Shown here piece by piece: positions 47,942 through 59,872 of a DNA stretch of 64,000 nucleotides. How positions within the stretch are numbered: the first letter of the stretch is position 1; each line of letters starts with the position of its first letter. The position numbers were made by a program, and so were the translations under genes. Below the pieces are notes generated by a model that saw nothing but the letters and a program-made list of their open reading frames with translations, was not told the DNA's origin and ran no database searches. Origin of the DNA: Aurelia coerulea (taxonomy: Eukaryota; Cnidaria; Scyphozoa; Semaeostomeae; Ulmaridae). The stretch lies in NCBI GenBank assembly GCA_039566865.1, contig CM076944.1, positions 5,726,501 through 5,790,500 on the forward strand. Reading direction: 5' to 3'.

Positions 47942-48400
47942 TAGGCGCTCAAATCATCATCATCATCACCTTTACTCTGCAAAATTGCTCAAACTTTGAT
48001 CACAACTACTACTACAATACTCCTAAGCTGTTTATAACAATAATAGTAGTTGATAACTTATAGTTACTTCTAGTCATAATAATAGTTACTTTGTTTAAGG
48101 TTGGCGTAGTGTATAGCACTAGGCTAATTAATGCCAACCATTATTAATAAATACCAAAATACAGCCTAAAATGTTTTCAACGAGTTATCAGTATTAAGCT
48201 CTTTCTTTCAGCTTGTTATGACATTGTCCCAGGTCTTTCTATTTCTTGCTAGTTGAGGAACTTCATCCCATCGAACAACATTGTCATGCAGTTGTTTCTT
48301 TATGACATCAAGCCATTTGATTTTCTGTCCGCCTTTTGGGTTTTTGGTTGGCGTCTCACTCTCTGAATTGTTAGATAGTCACGCCATTTTTGCCGTTTTA
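47942..48400 (-). pseudogene. RTE-like LINE remnant with (GAT)n tail
   Basis: Minus strand near 48350-48220 reads KNPKGGQKIKWLDVIKKQLH, then DNVVRWDEVPQLARNRKTWD, typical of the end of RTE-type endonuclease/RT proteins (GRPxxRWxDxI...A.DR..W). The 3' end carries a GAT tail (plus-strand ATCATCATCATC at about 47957). Confidence 0.65.
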
Positions 48401-48599
48401 TGATTGATTCTAGTTTGAGGCTGCTAAATTTCTTTGGAAATTTGATATTTAGCAGATACCTATAGCAGACACAAACTTTTATCAGAAGAAAAAAAATTAC
48501 AGTAAAATGGTTGACTTCAGAAAATCGTTTAATGTTGAAAACTTGCCTATATTTGAGGGTGCTGAGTGAAAATCCAGGCAGCCAGTATCATGCTGAGAT

Positions 48600-48720
48600 A
48601 CCATAATGTCTCTATTCCTTGTTACTGTTTTACTAGTGTGGCATAGTAGTTCGTAGGTAGCGTCTTAGGTAATTTGTTTTTGTAAGCTTTTACATAGAAA
48701 AAAACAGCTCTACTGCGTTG
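48600..48720 (+). mobile_element. LINE 3' end related to 13830-14040
   Basis: TAGTGTGGCATAGTAGTTCG and the following TTGTTTTTGTAAGCTTTTAC match the earlier repeat and end in an A run. No coding remnant nearby. Confidence 0.45.
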
Positions 48721-50984
48721 CATTTCTTTGCCTATAATTGAAATGACCCAGGGTACTCAGATCATCAACAGTGTGCTCACTTTCAATGCAGTAATAGTGA
48801 TCAAAGCTTGAACGTAGGCAGAAGAAATACTGCAAACTGTTTAAAGCTATGACTGTTGAAATTTGCTGCAATTTGATGATTCTAAGTGGAACGCTAAGCA
48901 ACCAGGCAGCCAGTATTACAGCAGGGACACTGCAACGCAACAAAAGGCTGTTTTGGCCTGGTAAATGCGCCTTGTATGTTTCATTTCTGGCTTTAGTATG
49001 CACTGTAGTATCCAAAAATTTAGCCACCTTGTTCACTTTCTGCATTTTAATTATAGCGTAGAATTTATCCAAAAATCGCTTTGTAGAATAACTGCACCCA
49101 TAATCTAAGCCAAGGTTAATTTCATAGATCTGTTGCAGACAGTATCATCAAATTCTTGCAGTAAAGATATTTCTCAGTGTGATATGAGGACCAAAGGCAA
49201 GTGTGGAATCTCTTTGCTTTCGGTTGATGATCTAAAATCATGTTAATTTCAAAACGAACTAGACGCAATTCCTTACAGAATGGCTTTGCCTTCGCGTTAA
49301 AGCAGGGACAGTAAGCCAAACGCTACAAAAGCAAAGCATACAATTAGAGTCTCAAGTTGCAAAATTTGCAGAACCATGTTCCAAGTAATCTAAATATGAA
49401 ATTACTGTTAGTAAACTAATTTCTAGCTTATATTTAAAATGTATCACAATGGAAAGGCAAATGTGAATATTAAAATATATTCCATTAAACTCAGATATTC
49501 CCCTCTCATATTATGAGAAATTCCTTTGAACCTTCTAAATGAGGCAAACATATACCATGCCTCTACAAACGCAACGGCAAGAAAAAATACAGGCGTATGC
49601 CAGAATATGGAGTCAAAAATAATTCTCCAAATTCGACTACCATAATTCAGTTTGTCGCAGAAAAGCTGACTTAGATGTATAAATTTGTTTCAGTAAGATC
49701 GGTCACATCGTTCTGGAATTATATGCAGTTTTGCTTGGAAGTTGTTTTTGAAGAGATTGAAAGAGAACCAGAAGTTATCGTTAATTTTTGTAGGCCTTAT
49801 GCCTAAAAGTGATGAAAGCAAAGCTAAGATAAACCGTGCAAGTGCAAGGAACACATTTGTATCATTTGTTGTACCCTGGAGGATGTTTCTGCTCGCTGCC
49901 ACTGTTCATAAGCTGATAATTAGAGAAGATTTGATCAATACTTTTAGTCCTTCATCTAGCAAGTTCAAAAACGGCTCCGTGACCAAACTGCGTGTAACAC
50001 TAGAACTAAATGAGCTACGTTGTTAAAGTAAATTTCAACATCTAGGTAAGCCATTTTGCTATTGAATAGCATATAATGCAATGAAATTGGTGGATTTTTC
50101 GTAATCATACAGTTTTCCAAAGGCTGATAACTTTTTTAACTCACCGGTGAGTAATTCTTGCCCCTCTTCCAACATTTCCAAAAATCAGCTTCCAAAAGTA
50201 TCGCCAACAATGCAACGGCGCAACAGCGTGACCAATTTTAACTATATATAAATTTTCGCGTTTTAAGTTAGCATTTTTACAAGAAAATGAAACATGATTC
50301 AGGGAAATTTTTTGGCAATTTCCAAACTTATACCTTAGCAAACGACAATACTATTTGAAACTCAGTCGTTATGCTGCACGTTTTAGCTGTCAGAAAATTT
50401 ACAACAACAAGATACATTTTGACTGAAAAAAATACAGCTTCTGTCAGGTTTGCTCTACAATTTAAATTAAATATATTGCAATTGACAGGCAAACGTTAAG
50501 GTTACACTTGCATACACTGTCAAAGCTTCTTGAAAGCAAAGTAGACGCATAAGACAGTGGGAAGTGGGCAAGGGAAAGCTAGATTTAGTGTAATCATTTT
50601 GCTAGGAATAAAGGTCTCGCGAATATAGCCAAACTTAATCTTCTTTCAATGTAGGCCTAACGCAGATTTTTGGAACTATTTGGGATCAACTGATTGAAAG
50701 CAAGAACACTGACAGTAACAATGTCCTCCCACTACCTTTTTACTGACGTTACATATATTTTCATATTCACATAAAGGATAAACAGTTAGCTCTTGGAGAA
50801 ACGAAGAAATCTGATGAAAATTAGAGACCTTATACTTGTTTATTTATATTTCTACCTAACATTCAAAGGTAGCTTTTAGGAACACTGAGAAGCTAAGCAT
50901 GTAGAAGCAGTGACCTTGCTCTTCCTCTTGATTTGACCACAACTCGTTATTCTTTTGGCAAGCAATTGCAGAGAATTGCTGGCT
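48721..50984. other. Intronic or intergenic DNA
   Basis: Several frames of 60-120 codons occur on both strands but none has a recognised domain, splice context or consistent composition. No clear repeats. Confidence 0.4.
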
Positions 50985-51085
50985 ATCCTTAGTCTAGGTG
51001 GTAGGTTTCTCAGGGCAGGGACTTGAACCACCAACCTTTGAATTAATTGGTGAGCTAGCGCGTTACCACTGAGACATCCCAGCAC
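50985..51085 (-). mobile_element. tRNA-like sequence (SINE head or tRNA pseudogene)
   Basis: Minus strand: GTGCTGGGATGTCTCAGTGG, TAACGCGC, then GGTTGGTGGTTCAAGTCCC. TCTCAGTGGTAACGCG fits an A box and GGTTCAAGTCC a B box. The acceptor-stem ends do not pair, so it is not an intact tRNA gene. No matching SINE body was found in the window. Confidence 0.65.
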
Positions 51086-51583
51086 CTTGCCATGTACACT
51101 TTCTGTAATTTCTTGTCAGAGTCTAGAGGAACTATAGAAATGTTCTCTTGGCAATTTTCAGTATTACAAGAGAAATATAGTACATGAATGATGAGATAAT
51201 ACTGTTTTAAAAGTTAAGGAGTTCTTTTATTGGAGCAGATAGGGCGTCATGTCAAAATAGTCGCATCAGGCTGTTACTCTGTGAGTGCTGTTCCTAGTAT
51301 GTTTGTTAACAGTTATCAAGAAAATCTTCCCACTTTGATCCGTTTCTCAGTTAGATAGTAGGTAGCTCTGGAGGGACCATTATGGAAACAAGGTCGCACT
51401 GACCTTTTAATGCTATCCCTGCCATTTTAACCTGGGGGCGTTTTTTAAATTAGATTCTAACCTTTACATCCGTATATCATACACATGTAATTACACATGT
51501 GCACATGTACACATGTAATTAGATATCTTTTTTTCTTCTTCCAACAATTTTATAATAGACTTAATTTTGATGGCAAATTTTAC

Positions 51584-51738
51584 ATACATACACACATACA
51601 TACATACATACATACATACATACATACATACATACATACATACATACATACATACATACATACATACATACATACATACATACATACATACATACATACA
51701 TACATACATACATACATACATACATACATACATACATA
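51584..51738. repeat. (CATA)n microsatellite
   Basis: About 38 tetranucleotide units with one early interruption. Frames through it (Thr-Tyr-Ile-His or Met-Tyr-Val-Cys) are repeat by-products. Confidence 0.97.
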
Positions 51739-52062
51739 ACAAAATAGTTAGGACAGACAAACTGTGTTTAACGTTTATTACATATCACTTCAGCAAAGTT
51801 TAACCCTTTTTCAAATCATTAATGCGAAATGCTCGTTTCACACAAGAGTAGCAAAGCGTTGGTTGGGATAAAAAAAATCTAAACTCTTTTTCAGCTCATT
51901 TTTTAGAAAGGCATTGCTTCCAAATCGAATCACAACATTTTGTTCCATCCAAATGCTTTAGGACATCTTCTCAAGCGCAGAAAAATCTCACATTGAGGCA
52001 AAAAATTTCGAACCTTTTTCTCGCCTCATTCCTAATGCTCTACTGACACTTTTGCTACTCTA

Positions 52063-52225
52063 AGGCTAATTTCCAATCAGTGGAATTTTCCGAGCGGGTG
52101 GAATTTTAGACGATAAAAGGTCGCTCAGCCAGTACTTTCTATTCAATTCCAGAGCGACATTTTCTCTCGCATACAATAGAAATTCCGGCCCGTTCGGAAA
52201 ATTCCACTGACTGGGAAATTGGCCT
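52063..52225. mobile_element. Complete 163-base MITE, TA-flanked
   Basis: Begins AGGCTAATTTCCAATCAGTG and ends CACTGACTGGGAAATTGGCC plus T, with TA on both sides (52061-52062, 52226-52227). The subterminal GGAATTTTCCGAGCGGG is inverted on the right. A truncated copy is at 19330-19463. Confidence 0.85.
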
Positions 52226-52374
52226 TAATGTGAACCATGCTTAAAAGACCTTGTTATTTTAGGTGATTGAATATTCTCACAGGATAATACTGTGAGAACA
52301 ATCAATCAGCTGAAATAGCAATCTCTTTTCAGCTTTTCTTCCAATGTTCAAAACGAAATAAGTTCAGAACTATA

Positions 52375-53000
52375 CCGGGTGAGTCAGAAAAAAGAATCCC
52401 CGTTTGGAAGGCCACTGCTCCATGAATATCAAAGCAATAATATTCAGAACAGTTTTGTATTACTGCCAATATGTCCAACTGGGTTCAATAATTTACCCGG
52501 CCTTAATCGCCCATTCCTTCCCGTGGATACGGGTGATTTTCTGCAGAAAGCCCCTTCCAAAAACCTGCAAAAACGAATGAAAGCAATGAGCAAATTTTCC
52601 TTCCTAAAATTGTTGACACTCAAATAAATCCATGTATTTTGTCCTCTTGGGACAATGGATCCCCTTGTTGAATAGGTCATCGATACCAGAGAGAGGACTC
52701 GTTCATCTTCCCAAGAGGATAGCACGTGCTAAAGCGTGCAGGAGTCATTGCTGTAAGGCCCGTGTAAGAGATGTTAGGGAAATTTGTTCATGATTTTGGG
52801 CACGTTTTGAAGATTTTTTGAAGAGGCTTTCTCGAGAAAATCCCTCATAGTTTCGGAATGGCGTGCCCGATTTTAGTCAGGTAAATTTTATAGTAGATTT
52901 GAACATTTCTACCATTAAACTATATACTTGCCGATATCATTGTCTTGATATCCAGAGAGCCGTGACCTTTCAAACGGGGATTCTTTTTCTGACCCACCCG
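52375..53000. mobile_element. TA-flanked element with CCGGGTGAGTCAGAAAAA end, copy 1
   Basis: Begins CCGGGTGAGTCAGAAAAAAG and ends GATTCTTTTTCTGACCCACC plus CG, flanked by TA (52373-52374, 53001-53002). 626 bases. Shares GCAGAAAGCCCCTTCCAAAA and GCGTGCAGGAGTCATTGCTG with copies at 61091-61717 (same orientation) and 59873-60420 (inverted). Confidence 0.85.
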
Positions 53001-53174
53001 TAGAATTGTAAACAAATGATTTGTGGTACAAATTTGAAAACAGCCTTAAATAAGGGACTCTTCGTACTAAACCCATAAACGCAACAAATCACCGTAATCT
53101 GTAGAAAGAAGACCGTTAACTCCTGTAAAAGAAAAACAACTAAAATAAACCTGTAACTAGAGAGAAAACTGTTT

Positions 53175-53254
53175 GTAACTCATCAGTAACTGCAATAAAG
53201 AACATTTAAGAACATTAAAGCACATGTTCTTTATTACAGTTACTAATGAGTTAC
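53175..53254. repeat. 80-base palindrome
   Basis: GTAACTCATCAGTAACTG pairs with CAGTTACTAATGAGTTAC (one mismatch), and ATAAAGAACA with TGTTCTTTAT. Confidence 0.85.
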
Positions 53255-53519
53255 ACTAAAAGATGAACTATGATATTTTGAAATAAGAAGATCACGATCG
53301 CACAGTAATAGTCTGGCAAGTAATGACAACTTTCAATCTCAGCCGATGCTTTGAATTCTTGCTGTCCTCTTGTTGTAACTAGAATCTTCATCATTATGTT
53401 TGGACTGCGTCTTGATATGGCGTTAAATTCAACTATGAAACACACTTTGCAATTCCATTCAAAAATTGATTCTCCCTAACTAACCTTGAATGTTTCAAAA
53501 ATATTTTATAGCATGGAAA

Positions 53520-54150
53520 TGAAAGATAGCACAGTAGCAACAGAAATAGGTTAATTGTTTGCACTAACAAGGGCAGATTTTTTAATGCAATAGCGTCAGT
53601 TGCTTTTGATTGACACATCAGTTCAAAGCGATTAGCGACTGTAGACAAAGGAAATTCTCTCAACAAGTAATTCAAAACAGACAAAGCCGCAAAAGTTGTC
53701 CTGAAACCAGTAGGGCAAACTCTTGCCTTGTGCACGCGAAAGGTGTTTTTTGTTTATTTGATTCAGGAGCAGAGCAGAAAGCATCGCAATTCTTGCATAT
53801 TTAGGGCTTAGATGAAACAATTATTTCTCGGCTCCTGAATCAAATAAACAAAATCCGCCTGGCAAAAGTTCAGATTTACCCTCCTTCTTCCGTTACAAGC
53901 ACATAACTTCTCTTAAAAACCACCTTTCGTGTGCACAAGGCGAGAGTTTGCCCTATTGGTTTCAGGGAAACTTTGTTGGCTTTGTTTTGTCTGTTTTAGA
54001 TTACTGGTTGAGAGAATTTCCTTTGTCTGCAGTCGCTGATCACTTTGAATTGAGGTGTCAATCAAAAGCAACTTATGCTACTGTATTACCATTCGGTTGA
54101 CTATGGTATTACAAAATTTGCCCTTGTTGTTTGCACTCGCTGCACAATTC
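53520..54150. repeat. Foldback repeat with arms over 200 bases
   Basis: GTTGCTTTTGATTGACACAT in the left arm is matched by TGTCAATCAAAAGCAAC in the right. GGAAATTCTCTCAAC, ACAGACAAAGCC, GGGCAAACTC and TTTATTTGATTCAGGAGC pair likewise. The loop is short and lies near 53800-53825. Confidence 0.85.
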
Positions 54151-54453
54151 TGAAAAAATTGAATCCCTGTTCAATTAGGGTGCCCGGGGAATTGAGAAAT
54201 GTGTACATTCTGGAATTTTGTAATTGCTGTTGTTGTTCTCCTTTGAACTGCTCGAGCCTCTTCTACAACATCAGTGATGGTTCATTTTCTGAAAATAACA
54301 ATGTTGTACTCTCATGTTGGAATAGCAAAGTATCAAGATATAATAAGAGAACTTATTTTGTCTTGATAATATTAACGGAATGCATCGAAATGAGTGATGC
54401 TGAAGACTATTCAGATCTAAATAAATGAGCCTTTTCCAAAGCTTAAGATCCTC

Positions 54454-55097
54454 AGGGGCGGGCAAGTACTGTAAAATATGTGACCCCATGTTTGTCCGAA
54501 GGAATTGGAAAGAATAACCGGTTCTTTTATCACACAATACGACTTTCCTGCCTAAAAAAACCAGTTTTTGGGACAAAGGTTGAAATTTTCAAATCAGTCT
54601 TCTTTTTTCATCAATTTGTCAGGAAGATCAAGTAGTTTAACTTCCTATCAAATCAAAATCCTTAAGTTTACATGTAAGCTGGTTCTACCTTTGTCCGCCA
54701 AATTTACCGAAAAAAGACCAGGAATTCCAATTTTTCACCAAAGCGGTTCTACCTTTGTCCGGCAAGTTTCCGAAAAAAGGGCCAGAATTTCAAATTTTAT
54801 CATCAAAGTGGTCCTATCATTGTCCGGCAACCGGTTTTGGGACACTTGTACTGTCATATTTATAATCACCACTTGCTTTCGAAAAATGGTATTTGGTCGA
54901 AACTACTGATTTTGGGACAAACATCGTCAATGATAGATCATGTTGAAACTTTCCACCAAATTGATGAAAAATAACATCGGAAATTTGTCATCAAAAACTA
55001 CCAGTTTTTGGGACAAAGGTGGTGCAAATTTTGTTCGCTAATTACCGGTTTTAGGACAAAGGTAGGACCATCGTTTCCAGTGTGACATGCCCGCCCT
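54454..55097. mobile_element. Element with GGGCGGGCA termini and repeated TTTGTCCGGCAA units
   Basis: AGGGGCGGGCA at the left and TGCCCGCCCT at the right. Inside, GGTTCTACCTTTGTCCGGC recurs about every 60 bases in one orientation and CCAGTTTTTGGGACAAAGG in the other, making the inside a patchwork of direct and inverted repeats. Confidence 0.7.
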
Positions 55098-56460
55098 TGG
55101 ATCCTTTAGATCTTCTAGGAATTTAGGAACGAGCTTCTTCTGCATGGAATCATTGTGTTCTCTACCATCATCTTTATCATCTGCCTTTGTCACATCAGTT
55201 GGAGCGTTCTTGTTGATCACATGCTAATTTCTTGACGTATCTTAAAGAACTCGTCAAAGGAGCAAGTATTGTTTGACAGACATTCGAGATTTGCTTGCTG
55301 GGCACCCCTCACCTGCACTCGAATTACCTATTGTACATCATGCTTGTCCATAGAATCTACTGCATACCCCCTATCTCTGACAGAACTTTTCAAATTAACC
55401 CCCATTCTTTCTTCAACTCTCTGAGAAAATATCACCCATTTTTCCATAGATTCACTGACATCCTTGAGATGGTGATTTTAGGATACATTCCAAATTTAAC
55501 ACTAATGCTCAACTCCCTGACATTAGTCAGTAGATAAGATGAGGGAATATGAATAAGTGATCATGAACTGAAAAGGAACTAATGTCATTGCAGTCAGGAA
55601 CGCCGGAGAGGGGGACGTGGGAGGCGACCGCCCCTCCTGCCCTCTCGAAAATGGCCGAAATTTGTTATTTTACCTATTTTGTTACCCTCAAATTGTTGAT
55701 GATAGATGATTAGTGATAAATTTGGTACCTTATTCCTGGGAATCTCTGACTACGTTGACCAAAATATGTCCCCTATTTTTGAATTCTATGTCCCAGATAA
55801 GATTTGAATCTATACCCCTTTCTGAGAGAAATAGCGGACAAGCATGAGGTCAAAAAAATTACTAAAATGCAAGTGCCGGGCAATATTCCCATTTGGCCAC
55901 GTTACAAACAATGTTATACGAGCCGTATTAAGAAATATTTGTGTGGGAATGTTTTGGAAAAGTTCAGTTCAAATGTGCACATTTTCTGCTTGTCAGAAGC
56001 AAAAATATTGTCAAGCAATGCTCTGAGACATGGCCAAACGGACAAACAGTTTGCTTGGCTTTGAGATTTGCCAAACCTTTGAGATGGACAATATTCATTA
56101 ACAAACCAGGCAAATTTACTATGAATGTCCATGTCCAACAGATCCACAAAACAGGCCACAGAAAATCCTTGCAACAATTGAAAGAGCATCTACAACTCTA
56201 AGTGTCTCATCGGTAATTTCGTGTAGCTCTTAAGATTGTTGTTCCTTGTTGCATCATTTTTGCCAGGAATAAGATTTTGTTGCTCTTGAAATTCGTTGGA
56301 AAGTTTGAAATAAGATAAACATAAAGATGTTTCTCCTTATGTTTATCGTTAATATAAATCTCAATGGTTTGGCAAACAATGTTGCTTGCTTGCCAGGGTC
56401 TAATACCATCTCAATCAATTTAGAGTCAGCAGTCAGCATTACTTTGGCAGCCATTTTGAC
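55098..56460. other. Intergenic or intronic DNA
   Basis: 55600-55660 has a hAT-like tip (GGAACGCCGGAGAGGGGG). TTTGCCAAACC(A/T)TTGAGAT occurs on the plus strand at 56072 and again at 56353 when read on the minus strand, inside short frames sharing FAKPLR. Coding status unclear. Confidence 0.35.
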
Positions 56461-56462
56461 TA

Positions 56463-56880
56463 CAGTAAATCCCCGCATATAAGAACCTACTTTTTTCAAA
56501 GTCAAGCTGAAAAGGTTCTTATTTTAAAGGTCCAAAGACTAATTTCAAGGTATAAAGGTTCTTATTCAAAGGGTGTCTAGTGTAGGCCGTTTAGAATGTT
56601 CACCAAAGATGTTCAACGTTATTTGTTTTGGCAAGGTTAGTATATACCTAATAACTAATTCTAAGCTTACAAACAGCAGGGGAGGAGATTCAAACTTTAA
56701 CAGCTAACTTGGACAAAAATAAACTTAATAGCGACAATCCAAAATCAAAGTTGCTACCCCTGCAATAAGAACATATTTTTCATCAAACTAAAACAGGTTC
56801 TTAGTTACAAGGTGCATAATTTAGGAAAAGCAGCCTCCTGGTTCTAATTTTTGTAGGTTCTTATATGCGGGGATTTACTG
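56463..56880. mobile_element. 418-base MITE with perfect CAGTAAATCCCCGCATATAA ends, TA target
   Basis: Begins CAGTAAATCCCCGCATATAA and ends with the exact complement, TTATATGCGGGGATTTACTG, with at least 26 matching bases including AGAACCT. TA target duplication at 56461-56462 and 56881-56882. Several internal AGGTTCTTA words. CAGT ends and TA targets fit the pogo/Tigger group. Confidence 0.92.
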
Positions 56881-56889
56881 TACATTTTG

Positions 56890-57130
56890 CTAGTAAACAC
56901 TCGTCAGGGTAATGAGACAGTAATGAGAGAGTTTAAAAGATTTTGTAAATAGTATTAGTTTGTGTTAGGTTCAGTTTTTTAGTCTTTTACTTTTTGTTGT
57001 TACCTTGTTTAGTTTAGTTTTATCCGTTTTTTACCAGCGTTACAATAGTTCTGCTCCGAAATGGAGATTGGGTAGTTATTATTAGGGGCTAACTCAGCTA
57101 CTACTTTGGGTCGAATTAAGCCCTGATTTA
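56890..57130 (+). mobile_element. Probable LINE 3' UTR remnant
   Basis: T-rich stretch with GCTCCGAAATGGAGATTGGG (contains a TCCGAAATGGA hairpin) followed by a TTATTATTAG tail, the kind of end seen on LINE 3' UTRs. No coding part. Confidence 0.3.
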
Positions 57131-57329
57131 CCACCTCCCTTTCGAAAGTACATTTCTATAACGTCCTTGCTAGATTTTGGCTCTGAAAATTACACATTTC
57201 TCTGTTGCCGCAACTTTTTGTAAAAGTTTGGAGAAAAGCTGTCACCAGGCTCGTGGTTATTTTCCAGCAGTACAGCCACGTTGAAGCATTTGTGTTGGAT
57301 TGATATTTTTATGCGAAGGTCTTGTGGTC

Positions 57330-57485
57330 CAGCGTTGTCATCCTCTGACTTTGCAGCCAGGATAGTCAGGTGGACAGGGTTCCACCACTTGAGCACCATG
57401 ACACTGGGTCGCAGACGCAATTAGGCCTTCTCTACTTCTGCGATCCCAGTGCTTGGCACGAAAAACTGCAACCTCGACTTCATAT
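57330..57485 (+). mobile_element. tRNA-derived SINE, copy 2 (deleted)
   Basis: Plus strand TGACTTTGCAGCCAGGATAG, then GGTGGACAGGGTTCC, CACTTGAGCACCATGACAC, GCGATCCCAGTGCTTGGCAC and CTGCAACCTCGACTTCA follow copy 1 (24680-24875, minus) in order. About 20 bases after the B-box start are deleted, and the A box is decayed. Confidence 0.7.
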
Positions 57486-58686
57486 TTGCTTTAATGTTTA
57501 AATAAGGAGAAAGACAATATCATCAATGCTACCAGAGCTGGATCTAACTTAAAGTTAGGAGTCTTTCAGAGAGGTTTTTGTTTCAAGATCATATGACGTT
57601 ATTGTTTGGTGCCCCCAACTGGAGTTTCGAGGATGACTTGCTTCGCATTCCTGGCAATGCTTTCTTGAGGTAGGAAATTCATTTTCTTGGCTTTTGAGCA
57701 GTTTGTGCATGAGTCATTGTTGAGTGTTGATGGGTTGTTGTTGTTGTCAAGCTGTATAGAGATGAATAACATGTCGTAAGTCTCCTTCCCAGGGGTAGGG
57801 GTTTGCAAAGGAAACTGGATTTTCATGCGATTGCAGAACTTTGCATTGTTTGATAGTCAAGGTAAGGTAAATAATGCGTTGCCCTTCAAACTAATTTCGC
57901 TAAATCATATACCTGATTCAAGTTTAAGCTGGCGACACTGTTGTTGAATAAAACGTTATTTACGACTTTAAAGAAGCTTTTTTGGCTTCCTAGAGATGCT
58001 TACAATAAATCCGTAGTTATTTCTCAGTGAAATAAGAGAAAAATCGTACGAATCAATGTCATGTGAATGTTATAATTTCTGGTTGATCTATGAGATCTCG
58101 TATTAACAGCAAACTTAGAGTTACAAAGACGAATTTATAAGTGTTATATATGGCTTATTAAGGGAAGACAGATGAGACAAGTATTTGAGGGGTTTTTGTA
58201 TTAATACCTGGCAAATACTCTCTCTAATATGGTTGCAATGTCAAAATTCGTTTGGATTTTATCTTAAATCACGAATATTAAGAATTTCTACTCCATCACA
58301 GGAACGTTATCGTAGAGCGTAAAGACATTCTTGCTTCGTGACATAGACTTTGGTGATAAGACGAACTTATCTGGAAAAATTTGCAATGTTTTTGGGCAGG
58401 GTTTGACTAAGGTTTGAAGAATATTAGAAACAAAAGAACTGCAAAAAATGTTTACAATCCATCACTCAAAGTTTTATAAAGACATGATTTCTGTGCTCAA
58501 ACCTCATAGAGTTTTTTTTTACCGAAAGTAGAGATTAAAGTGTCAATGTCTTAGTTGAACTATCGGAAAAGCGAGTAGAAGTATTCAAAATTATTTCGAG
58601 CTTTCTTCGTCTGTATGAATAAATCAAACCTTGGAATATTTTCACTTTATTTTGACTTGTTTCTTTTACAACATCACGTCCAAGTC
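57486..58686. other. Intergenic or intronic DNA
   Basis: A minus-strand frame at 57826-57599 begins MKIQFPLQTPTPGKETYDML and looks moderately protein-like, but has no recognised family or clear splice partner. Nothing else seen. Confidence 0.35.
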
Positions 58687-58850
58687 AAGGGTGGCGCCAC
58701 GAGGTGGACCGGGGTGTCCACCCCATTTTCTTCTGGTCGGTATTTATTCATAAGCAAAAACGATACAAAAAACATTAGGTATACCTTCTGGCAATCAGTT
58801 CTATCTCTTGTCCACCCCACTTTTCAGGGCTGCCGCCATTCCTGTCCCAA
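58687..58850. mobile_element. Degraded GGGTGGCGCCA MITE
   Basis: AAGGGTGGCGCCACGAG at the left, and AGGGCTGCCGCCATTCC at the right, an imperfect inverted pair. Contains GTGTCCACCCCATTTTC and GTCCACCCCACTTTTC. Related to 8671-8872. Confidence 0.45.
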
Positions 58851-59139
58851 TGTAATGTTTTGATAGCGATACTGGTTCATAAAACTTTGTCATGAAAAGA
58901 AAGAATTAAAGGAAACTCCTAAGAAACTTTCAAGAAACTTTGAGTTCTCAAATATTGAGAATTCTAAGATTAAGATATCTTCAAAACTGTATAAATTCTT
59001 ATTTCCCTAAAATATACGAGAATAATACAGGTGTGAAGCAGAAGACAGTAATAGCACAAGAACCATCGTATCTTCCTACTTGGACTCTTTATGGAGTTGA
59101 CTGATCTTCAACGGTATCAGGGGTCTCAAAAATTATCAA

Positions 59140-59270
59140 TTCATTCATTGTATTTAAAGTTGGTGATACATAGCTATGTAAAATAAAATACTAAGAATAA
59201 AACCACACTAGTTAATTCAAGCTAGATTTTATAAAAAAGATTTAAAGTGAATGAACGGAGCTAAGTAGAG
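59140..59270 (-). mobile_element. LINE 3' end remnant
   Basis: TATTTAAAGTTGGTGATACA and the following bases match the 3' tail of the LINE at 47440-47880 (TATTTAAAGTTGATGTGTAC). No coding part. Confidence 0.4.
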
Positions 59271-59872
59271 GCAATCTATAAATAGGGCAAAGAAAACTCG
59301 TACGCACGGTATTGTTCCTCTTGCTAAACAACATCCATGAACCTCTCGAAATCATCAAATACAATAGGCTAATAATAGAATACCAACACTCCTTCCGCGC
59401 GGGGCTTTTATCTCCGTTGATTCTCTTTAACATATCAAAATTTATGGTTTTTCAATAATAAGATGTCACGTGAAAATGCCCGCGAAATGCAACAATAGAA
59501 ATGTTTTAGATGTGTAGTTTTGCGTTATCGCAAATCTCACGGACATCTTTTTTGAGACAGCGTTTAGGTACTGCTGTGTGGCAGCAGTTACAACGTTAGT
59601 TATTTTTTTTTATTGAAACTGATTGCGGTGGTCTTATGAGACGCAACAGTATTATTTGCTTATCATTTACCTTCTATACCGCGAAAGACAATTACCGCTT
59701 TTCCCCAGTGTATATCAACTGCTCACCAATGACAAATACTTTGATTAGATAAAAACAAAAGTAAAGGAAGCAATGCAAAATGTTAAGAAATAGGCAACGG
59801 GACGAAAGACGGTGGGTACAAAGAGATAAGACAAGGCAAGCTGTAATTAAAAAATATGAACTGAGCAAAGAA
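59271..59872. other. Intergenic or intronic DNA
   Basis: 59280-59375 resembles 63710-63800 (TCATCAAATACAAT and neighbours) and is an old duplicate. No gene seen. Confidence 0.35.

Noticed and set aside
50985..51085. Functional tRNA gene
   Set aside because: A and B boxes are present but the acceptor-stem ends do not pair, so it is a tRNA-derived repeat or pseudogene.
51497..51803. Frames repeating Thr-Tyr-Ile-His or Met-Tyr-Val-Cys
   Set aside because: Translations of the (CATA)n microsatellite.
55038..55225. Minus-strand frame with EHNDSMQKKLVPKFLEDLKD, like the start of a muscle-type Ig domain exon
   Set aside because: Too short, cut by the 54454-55097 element, and no partner exon found; similarity is only an impression.
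57190..57826. Two protein-like minus-strand frames
   Set aside because: The lower one overlaps a SINE copy and neither has a recognised family or clear splice signals.
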